A stretch of DNA of 64,000 nt from Lactobacillus paragasseri (GTDB taxonomy: Bacteria > Bacillota > Bacilli > Lactobacillales > Lactobacillaceae): contig NZ_AP018549.1 in NCBI RefSeq assembly GCF_003584685.1, forward strand, positions 1,798,001-1,862,000, in the 5' to 3' direction. The number at the start of each line of letters is the position of its first letter. Positions within the stretch are counted from its first letter, which is position 1. Positions 47,404 to 54,016 of this stretch are shown in pieces. Below the pieces are notes generated by a model that did no database searches, was not told the DNA's origin, and saw only the letters and a list, made by a program, of their open reading frames with translations. A program made the position numbers and the translations under genes.

Positions 47404-47635
47404 TTCTTAAGCTTTCTACCTTTGCAATGATTTTATTTGGAGTGTCCCAATCTTCACGGTGAAATTCTGAAACTGGTGCAGTAACACCACATTTATCTTG
47501 TAATTCAAGTAACATTTGAACAGTTGCCATGGAATCTAACAAACCATTTTCAAAAATGTTTTCATCCATTTGATCACTTAAATCTTCACCAGTTAATTCA
47601 TTTAAAATATCTAAAACAGCTTGCTTTGTATCCAT
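47396..47635 (-). CDS. dltC: D-alanyl carrier protein
   Basis: 79 residues, normal length. A phosphopantetheine attachment serine, S35, lies in [10 protein letters not shown]. Carries D-Ala activated by DltA to DltB at the membrane. Lies 30 nt after dltB and overlaps dltD by 8 nt. Confidence 0.97.
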   Translation of the reverse strand: MDTKQAVLDILNELTGEDLSDQMDENIFENGLLDSMATVQMLLELQDKCGVTAPVSEFHREDWDTPNKIIAKVESLRNE

Positions 47636-47665
47636 AATTAAGAAAATCCTTTCAAAAATAATAAA

Positions 47666-48889
47666 TTACTTCCAGCCAAACCATAATGTACTCAAGAAAC
47701 CTGAGAAAATTAGGAAACTGAAACAAACAACATTAAATGTTAAGAAGATCGCAAACCACTTAGTAAACTTATTATGTGGAATCTGCTTACGGTGCTTGCG
47801 CTTAAATCTTAGCCAAATATCGTTGATGATAATTGCCAAAGCATGGTAAATACCATATACGATATAGTACCACGTTAAGCCATGCCAAAAGCCCATAATT
47901 AAGAAATCTACTAAATATGCGAGTTGCGATAATCTAATTCTATTCTTTACCAATTTATGCTTCATTGCAAAGAATGTAAAACGCATAAAGATAAAGTCAC
48001 GGAACCAGAAAGATAGAGTCATATGCCATCTATTCCAGAAATCTTTAATATTTTGAGAAATAAATGGTTTATTAAAGTTCATCGGAGTTCTAATTCCCAT
48101 GAAATATGAAGTACCTACAGCAAATAAAGAATATCCTGCAAAGTCAAAGAAGAGATACATACTGTAGCAATACATATAACCAAGAAGAGCCCAAGATAAA
48201 CGTAGACCACCATTGGCTTGACCATAAAATAGTGCATCTCTAGCTAATTGCGGCAACCACAAAGTACCAAAGACATAACCAATAATAAATTTATACAAGA
48301 AACCTTGGAAAATATATCTTGTCCCAAATTTTAGGTTTTCAATATATTTGTCTCTCTCTGGCGCCTTATCATAGTCTTCCTTAAATCTCCGATAACGATC
48401 AATAGGACCTGAGGAAATAGTTGGGAAGAAGAGGAGGAATCTTGCATACGTAATTGGATCAACTTTTTTGATAGTTTTATCGCGAAGTTCCATAATAACT
48501 TGCACTGTCTTAAAAGTTAAATATGAAATTCCGAAGAATCCAATTAAATCAGCAGTCTTATTGTGTGCTAATGGTGCGATCTTTACCGCTGCTAAAGGCA
48601 AAATTGCTAAGATAACGGCTAAACAAAAAACAGAGGTCTTATTCTTTCCAGAATTAACATACTTTTGATAAGCAAAAGTAATTAAAAATTGGAAAATAAT
48701 ATATCCAATCAGTTGGACTCCCTGTATCCAGTCCTTACCATTAAACATCAAAAACAAGAATAGTAATGAAACGAAAGCTTCATAAGTCTTAAAGCGCCGA
48801 CCATGATATAAACCAATAATTAATGGCAAAAGCGCAATAAAAAGAATGACGAAGTAACGCGGATTACTATATGGCTGAATGTTGATCAC
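47666..48889 (-). CDS. dltB: D-alanyl transfer protein DltB (MBOAT)
   Basis: 407 residues, membrane-bound O-acyltransferase with 11 or more helices. NIKDFWNRWHMTLSFWFRDF and the catalytic-histidine segment IMGFWHGLTWYYIVYG are the MBOAT hallmarks. Transfers D-Ala from DltC across the membrane. It overlaps dltA by 4 nt (ATGA), so translation is coupled. Confidence 0.96.
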   Translation of the reverse strand: MINIQPYSNPRYFVILFIALLPLIIGLYHGRRFKTYEAFVSLLFLFLMFNGKDWIQGVQLIGYIIFQFLITFAYQKYVNSGKNKTSVFCLAVILAILPLAAVKIAPLAHNKTADLIGFFGISYLTFKTVQVIMELRDKTIKKVDPITYARFLLFFPTISSGPIDRYRRFKEDYDKAPERDKYIENLKFGTRYIFQGFLYKFIIGYVFGTLWLPQLARDALFYGQANGGLRLSWALLGYMYCYSMYLFFDFAGYSLFAVGTSYFMGIRTPMNFNKPFISQNIKDFWNRWHMTLSFWFRDFIFMRFTFFAMKHKLVKNRIRLSQLAYLVDFLIMGFWHGLTWYYIVYGIYHALAIIINDIWLRFKRKHRKQIPHNKFTKWFAIFLTFNVVCFSFLIFSGFLSTLWFGWK

Positions 48890-50394
48890 GCGTTATTTAC
48901 CTCCTTAATTACTTGTTTAATATCTACCTTACCGTTTTGAGAAATTGGCATTTCATCACGATAGATAAAGCGTTGAGGAAGCATATATGGCATAATATCT
49001 TGACTTAAAGACTCACGTAGCTTTTTAGTCAATTCAGCATCATCGTACTTTTCTCGCACTCCATCAGCTAATTCAACTACAGCAACTAGTTGTTGAACCT
49101 TGTGGTCTTTATTGTACTTAGGAGCAACAACGCCATAACGCACTAATGGGTTCTTGGCAAGATAGAAGTTAATTTCTTCTAGTTCAATACGATAGCCATT
49201 GAACTTAACTTGGAAATCTATTCTTCCGCGATAAAAGAGCATATCGCCATCTAAAAATCCTAAATCTCCAGTACGGTAGCTTGAATGCTCTCCGTCTTTA
49301 AAGAAAGCAGCCTTAGTCTTTTCTGGGTTATTTAAATAGCCTTTTGAAACACTAGGTCCCTCAATAATAACTTCGCCTTGATCCTTTTCTTCACCTTTTG
49401 AAGTATCAATTGAGATTTTAGTATCTTCTTTAGAAACACCAATTGGTAAGCGATCATACTTGCTCAAAATATCATCAGTAATTTCTACTTGAGTAACAGC
49501 AACAGTTGTTTCTGTAGGGCCGTAAGTGTTGAAAATATGACTATCTGGGAATTTCATCTTAAGCATTTTTGCTGTTTTATGACTTAATTCTTCACCGCAG
49601 AATAAAAAATGAGTTAATTCTGGGTGGTGCTTCGCGTCAAAAGTTGGATCTAAAAAGCTCATCTCTACAAATGATGGTGTTGAAACCCAGACATTAAATT
49701 TTAATTGTGGCAAAGTCTTAAATAACTGACCTAAGTTCTCAGTTACATCATGAGGTAACACTACTAACTTGCCACCTGCAGTTAAAGCAGGATATAAGCT
49801 CATGACAGATAAGTCAAAAGAGTATGGAGCTTGTGCTAAGAAACTAGGTTGATCTGGAAGTGAAAAGTCATTTAACTCCCAATTTACAAAGCTCAGCAAG
49901 TTATCATGGCTAATTTGCACACCCTTAGGTTTACCGGTAGTACCTGAAGTAAAGATAATATAGAAGTTATCATCCCCACTTACAAATTTACTTTGCTCAA
50001 TCTCTGCGTGATTGTCAGAAACTTCCTCAGGAGTTAAAACTTTGATATTATCCATTTCAATTGGAAGCTTATCAATTGCAATTACCAAAGGTGATTCAGA
50101 AACTTCCTGAATCATTAATAAACGTTCACTATTAGAATAACTAGCAATTGGAATATAAGCATGTCCCGCTTTTACAGCACCAAGAAAACTGGCGATCATT
50201 TCAAAGGTTTGACCACCCCAAATCATTACTGGGGCTTTTTCGGGAAGATCTAATTCGCTAATCTTAGCTGCATATGCATCTGAGCGAGCTTTCAAGTCTC
50301 CATAAGTATTAGTTTCGCCAAGATAATCATAGGCGATCCGCTTTGGATCTTCAGTAGCAATTTGATCGATTGTCTTGATTACATCTTTAATCAT
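48886..50394 (-). CDS. dltA: D-alanine--D-alanyl carrier protein ligase
   Basis: 502 residues of the adenylate-forming family: FTSGTTGKPKGVQISH P-loop near residue 150, NTYGPTETTVAVT, the YRTGDLGFLDGD ATP-binding motif and the C-terminal lysine region SQNGKVDIK. Activates D-Ala with ATP and loads it on DltC. First large gene of the dlt set, 20 nt after dltX. Confidence 0.97.
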   Translation of the reverse strand: MIKDVIKTIDQIATEDPKRIAYDYLGETNTYGDLKARSDAYAAKISELDLPEKAPVMIWGGQTFEMIASFLGAVKAGHAYIPIASYSNSERLLMIQEVSESPLVIAIDKLPIEMDNIKVLTPEEVSDNHAEIEQSKFVSGDDNFYIIFTSGTTGKPKGVQISHDNLLSFVNWELNDFSLPDQPSFLAQAPYSFDLSVMSLYPALTAGGKLVVLPHDVTENLGQLFKTLPQLKFNVWVSTPSFVEMSFLDPTFDAKHHPELTHFLFCGEELSHKTAKMLKMKFPDSHIFNTYGPTETTVAVTQVEITDDILSKYDRLPIGVSKEDTKISIDTSKGEEKDQGEVIIEGPSVSKGYLNNPEKTKAAFFKDGEHSSYRTGDLGFLDGDMLFYRGRIDFQVKFNGYRIELEEINFYLAKNPLVRYGVVAPKYNKDHKVQQLVAVVELADGVREKYDDAELTKKLRESLSQDIMPYMLPQRFIYRDEMPISQNGKVDIKQVIKEVNNA

Positions 50395-50414
50395 TTAATG
50401 CGACCCTTTCAGTT

Positions 50415-50573
50415 CTAGAAATCTTTATAAATAAATTTTGCAGCCCCAATGCCGCTATATGAGTACAAGTAAACTAGCACTACAAGCACTGCAAAGTAAA
50501 AGAGAGTTTTGGCAATGAATAGGCCGATCTCTTTTTTCTTTGTATTATTTTGCTTATCTTTATTTTCTGCCAT
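50415..50573 (-). CDS. dltX: DltX small membrane protein
   Basis: 52 residues, below common gene-finding cut-offs. A lysine-rich start (MAENKDKQ) and one membrane helix FIAKTLFYFAVLVVLVYLYS lead to the conserved C-terminus GIGAAKFIYKDF, the signature of DltX, which works with DltA-D in D-alanylation. ACGAGGTG precedes the ATG. Lies 20 nt before dltA. Confidence 0.92.
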   Translation of the reverse strand: MAENKDKQNNTKKKEIGLFIAKTLFYFAVLVVLVYLYSYSGIGAAKFIYKDF

Positions 50574-50671
50574 GCTTACACCTCGTAATCTTTTTTCTAA
50601 ATTTTACAACATTGTTATAAAACAGGTTAACATTTTTACTATTTCTTAGAAAAATAGCATGAACAGAAGTA

Positions 50672-50680
50672 ATTATACCA
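50672..50680 (-). promoter_or_regulatory. dlt operon promoter (extended -10)
   Basis: TGG-TATAAT on the minus strand, about 100 nt before dltX and about 30 nt after the upstream membrane-protein gene. The leader contains a small hairpin (CTATTT / AAATAG). No terminator separates the upstream genes, so read-through is also possible. Confidence 0.6.
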
Positions 50681-50710
50681 AAAATAGCCTTAGTTATGGA
50701 TAGTTCACTA

Positions 50711-50998
50711 TTATTGATTACGTTTTCTTTCAATAAAATAACCAATTCCTAAGAAAATAGTCGGTAAAATCGAAACAAACACTAACACTACTAAGATTAC
50801 CTTTAAAAGCCAATCAGGATTTTCCCACTTTTTATCATTGGCAGTTGCTAAAGCATAGGCCGAGAATAAAACAATTGTAATAAGGTTTATTAAAAACAAG
50901 CTGCTATGCGAATATTGATACAGCATTAAAACACTACTTCCTGATATCAAGCCACTCCAGCCTGCTAATCGTACCCAAAAAGCTATCTTCTTAACCAT
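50711..50998 (-). CDS. Small membrane protein upstream of dlt
   Basis: 95 residues with three predicted membrane segments (about 8-27, 33-50, 66-88) and a basic C-terminal end. AGGGGG lies 6 nt before the ATG, and the start follows the stop of the propeller gene by one base, so the two are coupled. No family is recognised. Its place just ahead of dltX suggests a cell-envelope role, which is only inference. Confidence 0.7.
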   Translation of the reverse strand: MVKKIAFWVRLAGWSGLISGSSVLMLYQYSHSSLFLINLITIVLFSAYALATANDKKWENPDWLLKVILVVLVFVSILPTIFLGIGYFIERKRNQ

Positions 50999-50999
50999 T

Positions 51000-52151
51000 T
51001 TAACCCCCTAATAAGGCATTAATATTTGCTGATAAAATTCGATCGACAATCATAATTTGATCACGTGCATAAGCCTTTGCACCAGATTCAAATAACATTA
51101 ATAGCTGACCATTTTGAACATAAATTTGTTCTAAATATGGCGGCATAACTACAACTTTTTCTGCATTTCCTTCATCTAGATAGTTTAAAGCTGAAATTGG
51201 GAAAAAGTATAACTTAGAATCCTTGCTTCCATAAGACTGACTCAAAATAATCCAATTTTGATAAAAGGCAATTCCTTGAATCTGTCGATCCATTGAGGCA
51301 CTTCCAGAACCTAAGGCCCAAGATACTTGACCAGTTACTGCCTTAATTTGGTCACTAGTGATTGTTCCCTTAAAGTTCCCTGAACGCGCAATCGGATAAC
51401 TAGCAATTTGTCCTTGACCATCTGTATTAAAAAAGCCAACAAACAATTGATTATCATAATAAGTTACACAAGATGCTCTTTCAATCGTTGGCAAAGCAAT
51501 GACATTGTCATATTGAATAGGTTGCTTTTTCTTATTATAACTGTATTTCTCTAGTTTCTTTAATGAAAAAGACATTAGGGCCGAAGAATCATCTTGACTA
51601 CCTGTTACCCAAATATTTTTAGCAGTTGGATCATAAGCAATACCACCTAAATGCGGAGATCCAGAAACCTGAATAGTCTTCAAATATTTACCAGTTTTTT
51701 TATCTAAACAGTAAATAACTGAGCGATGATTATGTGTTGAATCGTAAGCTGTAATTAATAAGTACTTCCCCGCTACAGTTAGTCCTTGAGGAGTCATCGA
51801 ATCTGTATCTGTAATTTTCTTTTTATTGAAATCATAGCTTGGCGTTACAACTTGTCCTGGGATTACGACACTGTTACCAATTTTACTAGCACGTGGCGTT
51901 TCATATGCTGCACTATAGACATCAGGATACTTTTCATTCAATAACTTCTTAAAGTAAGCCAAATTATGATGACCTGGGCTAATGCTTGTGCCATCCTTTG
52001 CCTTTTCTACATCAGGTCTAGAAGTAAACGTTGCTTTTGCCTGTTCTCGCTTTTGATATTGCTGATAGCCATAGTAACCGCCATAACTAGCCCCAGCAAT
52101 AATTGCCAAAATTAAGATTAGTTTAAACAGAATCTTTAAAAATCTTTTCAT
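51000..52151 (-). CDS. Membrane-anchored beta-propeller-like protein
   Basis: 383 residues. One N-terminal anchor (LFKLILILAIIAGASYGG, about 8-27) is followed by an extracellular domain with repeated beta-rich units such as PQGLTVAGKYLLITAYD, LGGIAYDPTAKNIWVTG and QGIAFYQNWIILSQSYG. These have the pattern of YncE/quinoprotein-like propellers. No catalytic motif is seen. It probably acts at the cell surface. First gene of a unit leading into dlt; a -10 TATAAT is at 52191-52196. Confidence 0.72.
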   Translation of the reverse strand: MKRFLKILFKLILILAIIAGASYGGYYGYQQYQKREQAKATFTSRPDVEKAKDGTSISPGHHNLAYFKKLLNEKYPDVYSAAYETPRASKIGNSVVIPGQVVTPSYDFNKKKITDTDSMTPQGLTVAGKYLLITAYDSTHNHRSVIYCLDKKTGKYLKTIQVSGSPHLGGIAYDPTAKNIWVTGSQDDSSALMSFSLKKLEKYSYNKKKQPIQYDNVIALPTIERASCVTYYDNQLFVGFFNTDGQGQIASYPIARSGNFKGTITSDQIKAVTGQVSWALGSGSASMDRQIQGIAFYQNWIILSQSYGSKDSKLYFFPISALNYLDEGNAEKVVVMPPYLEQIYVQNGQLLMLFESGAKAYARDQIMIVDRILSANINALLGG

Positions 52152-52250
52152 TAGCTTTCCCTACCTAGTAAACAACTTCCTTAATTCGATATTATACCTG
52201 AACAGTCCATTTACTATATGAAAATAAAAAATTAAGCAAGTATATTATAT

Positions 52251-52278
52251 TTGGTTCTAGTTTGTACTATAATATATT
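52251..52278 (+). promoter_or_regulatory. Possible promoter of small RNA copy 1
   Basis: TTGGTT (52251-52256), 16-nt spacer, TATATT (52273-52278); an overlapping perfect TATAAT is at 52268-52273. Either would start an RNA near 52283. Confidence 0.4.
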
Positions 52279-52293
52279 AATTGTAGTAGTGGA

Positions 52294-52344
52294 TTAATAA
52301 TAATTCACTGCTATTAGCATTAACATCCAACTTTTTATTTTCAT
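52294..52344 (-). CDS. Short peptide frame, copy 1 (probably truncated)
   Basis: GGAGGAG lies 5 nt before an ATG opening a 16-codon frame MKIKSWMLMLIAVNYY. The first 12 codons and the whole ribosome binding site are identical to the 57-residue peptide at 53089-53262, after which the frame ends early. It looks like a decayed or shortened copy of a hydrophobic type I toxin-like peptide. Confidence 0.35.
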   Translation of the reverse strand: MKIKSWMLMLIAVNYY

Positions 52345-52370
52345 TCTTACTCCTCCAAGTAGATTGAATA
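52310..52370. repeat. 61-nt perfect repeat, copy 1
   Basis: Identical base for base to 53228-53288. Starts GCTATTAGCATTAACATCC and ends AAGTAGATTGAATA. Flanks differ except for matching secondary structure. Confidence 0.95.
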
Positions 52371-52459
52371 ATAACAAGATCAGCTTAAAGGCTGATTATC
52401 TATCTTTGAAACGACTTATGCACTTCCCAGCATAGGTCGTTTTCTTTTTAGCGCATTAA

Positions 52460-52490
52460 AAAAGAGAATCCTGATTATGGATTCTCTTTT
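52460..52490 (-). terminator. Terminator of the 103-residue protein gene
   Basis: Stem AAAAGAGAATCC / GGATTCTCTTTT with a 7-nt loop, followed on the minus strand by TTTTTTAA. Confidence 0.85.
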
Positions 52491-52506
52491 CTTGTACTGA
52501 TGATTA

Positions 52507-52818
52507 TTAAGGAAATGGAATGAAATTAAGTAAGTTACCGTCTTTAGTATATCTTTGATAGGTGGCATCTCTTAACTTATTCCAAACCTTACTTTGAAAA
52601 GTATTCAAATTTAAGTCATTAAACGCCATTAAATTTTCAACTAAACTAACAACATCAAATAATTGCGATGTTAAAGCGACAGCGTGATATTTCCCTGTTT
52701 TCAAATTAGCAATTGTTTCATTTATCTGATCAACTATTTGAACAACGTTAGGATCATTTTCAGTCGTCAAACTTAATCTGAACGCTTCAAGCAAGCTGAT
52801 ATATTCTTGATACTCCAT
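52507..52818 (-). CDS. Small helical protein of unknown function
   Basis: 103 residues, mainly alpha-helical by pattern, with no membrane segment or cysteine. The N-terminal half resembles a helical bundle (LLEAFRLSLTTENDP, VVQIVDQINETIANLKTGKY); size and composition recall bacteriocin immunity proteins, but no diagnostic motif is seen, so this is a guess. It has its own terminator and lies between the two small-RNA loci. Confidence 0.6.
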   Translation of the reverse strand: MEYQEYISLLEAFRLSLTTENDPNVVQIVDQINETIANLKTGKYHAVALTSQLFDVVSLVENLMAFNDLNLNTFQSKVWNKLRDATYQRYTKDGNLLNFIPFP

Positions 52819-53088
52819 TTTGACAATACCAACTTTCTAGCCTAGTAAAAAATATTATGTTTTGATCATGATAAAAGCGATTTCATTTATATATAAATTA
52901 TATCATACCAATTTTTAGAATAATGATTTTCCACTGGCAATATTATGCCAAAATACATAGCATATTTAGCAATGAATCGACTTAAGCTTTCTTCTTAATA
53001 AGAAGCATACCAATCCCATTTTTTATTAAAAATAATTGCATAAAGTTTCCTTCAGATGAAAAAAATGATTTATAAAGCACAATTATTA

Positions 53089-53262
53089 CTATAGCTGGGG
53101 CGCAAGTTTATAATTTATCCCAACTTTTTTAACAAATTTAACTTTTTTAATAAAAAACGTCACAATTTGTTCACATTTTCCCTCTAATATATAAACCATA
53201 GCAACGGGGGAAAACAAAAACCCCATCGCTATTAGCATTAACATCCAACTTTTTATTTTCAT
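53089..53262 (-). CDS. Small hydrophobic peptide, type I toxin-like
   Basis: 57 residues from the ATG at 53262: a hydrophobic segment (residues about 5-26, SWMLMLIAMGFLFSPVAMVY) followed by a basic tail rich in Lys (KKVKFVKKVG). GGAGGAG lies 5 nt ahead of the ATG. A longer frame upstream has no ribosome binding site. The region around its start is fully complementary to the plus-strand small RNA, the layout of type I toxin-antitoxin loci. It is not similar to Fst, TxpA or BsrG at sequence level. Confidence 0.55.
   Translation of the reverse strand: MKIKSWMLMLIAMGFLFSPVAMVYILEGKCEQIVTFFIKKVKFVKKVGINYKLAPQL
53174..53202 (+). promoter_or_regulatory. Promoter of small RNA copy 2
   Basis: TTGTTC followed after 17 nt by TATAAA in front of CCATAGCAACGGGG; it predicts a start near 53203. 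Confidence 0.45.
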
Positions 53263-53360
53263 TCTTACTCCTCCAAGTAGATTGAATACATTTATCAGTC
53301 TTTGACTGATCCTATACTTATATATCTGAAATCCGCGTCTTTCCCAGCGCGGATTTTTTT
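53203..53360 (+). ncRNA. Candidate small RNA, copy 2
   Basis: Same order of elements as copy 1: 5' hairpin (CGGGG / CCCC(AT)CG), the shared 61-nt stretch (53228-53288), hairpin ATCAGTC / GACTGAT (53294-53310), and a terminator AAATCCGCG / CGCGGATTT (53329-53356) with TTCCCAG in the loop and seven T. Stem sequences differ from copy 1 while pairing is kept. It is antisense to the ribosome binding site and first codons of the peptide at 53089-53262. Confidence 0.62.
53228..53288. repeat. 61-nt perfect repeat, copy 2
   Basis: Exact match to 52310-52370, in the same orientation, 918 nt apart. Confidence 0.95.
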
Positions 53361-53449
53361 GTGGGCTTATTTCCAAGACTTTCCTATAATAGAAGTGAAA
53401 GGGAATACAAATTTTAAAAATTAGTTATTTAAGCATAGGAAGGATTAAT

Positions 53450-53938
53450 ATGTTCTCACCATCAATTCGATCCTTGATTGAAGAAAAAGCAGGCTCATTT
53501 ATCATCCCTGCCTCTAGAATTGCATTCGTAGAAGATGAAAATCCACTCTACCATGCATTTTTAATTCTTACTAAAATGAAATACTCAAAAATTCCAGTTT
53601 TAGATAAGAATCAAAAAGTAGTTGGTTTAATCAGCTTATCAATGATTACAGATAAGATGCTAACGCCTGATAATATCGTTATCGAACCTTTATCAGACTT
53701 GAAAGTCAAAGACGTAATGCAAACAGACTTTGAAACGATCAACTTTGCCCATACTAATCTTGAAACGCAGCTGCATCTTTTAGTCGATAATCCTTTTATT
53801 CCAGTTGTAAATGACAACAATATTTTTCAAGGATTACTTACAAGAAGAGAATGGATTAAGGCGTTTAATTACGTAACTCATTCAATTGATGATAAATATG
53901 ACATTACTAAAAAGAGCGATCCGAGCGAAGCAAGCTAA
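53450..53938 (+). CDS. cbpB: CBS-domain protein, CbpB-like (c-di-AMP binding)
   Basis: 162 residues consisting of a CBS pair (about 15-75 and 85-145), with KYSKIPVLDKNQKVVGLIS and NPFIPVVNDNNIFQGLLTRRE. Size and sequence style match CbpB/YkuL, a c-di-AMP sensor in Firmicutes that links the nucleotide to (p)ppGpp synthesis. The ligand is inferred from the family. AGGAAGG lies ahead of the ATG, and a TATAAT is at 53385-53390. Confidence 0.82.
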   Translation: MFSPSIRSLIEEKAGSFIIPASRIAFVEDENPLYHAFLILTKMKYSKIPVLDKNQKVVGLISLSMITDKMLTPDNIVIEPLSDLKVKDVMQTDFETINFAHTNLETQLHLLVDNPFIPVVNDNNIFQGLLTRREWIKAFNYVTHSIDDKYDITKKSDPSEAS

Positions 53939-54016
53939 ATTGCTTAAATTTAATCTATTAAGTGGTATAGTAATAATGTTTTAGTATTATTGTTAATTTA
54001 GTTGGAGGTAAAGCTA

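Larger units (their letters stand above)
52285..52450 (+). ncRNA. Candidate small RNA, copy 1
   Basis: Order of elements: 5' hairpin (AGTGGATTA..., 52287-52309), a 61-nt stretch identical to copy 2 (52310-52370) containing the anti-Shine-Dalgarno ACTCCTCC, a small hairpin ATCAGC / GCTGAT (52379-52396), and a terminator AAACGACTTATGC / GCATAGGTCGTTT (52409-52442) whose loop holds TTCCCA, then TTTCTTTTT. The same order recurs in copy 2 with different stem sequences. It is antisense to the start of the short peptide frame at 52294-52344. Confidence 0.6.

Noticed and set aside
50560..50745. A 61-codon minus-strand frame ahead of dltA
   Set aside because: It overlaps the dlt leader, dltX and the end of the upstream membrane protein in a different frame, and has no ribosome binding site.
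52285..53360. Interpretation of the repeat pair as an Fst/Ldr-type plasmid addiction module
   Set aside because: The peptide lacks the Fst-type sequence, and convergent genes sharing one bidirectional terminator are not seen; only the general type I layout is retained.
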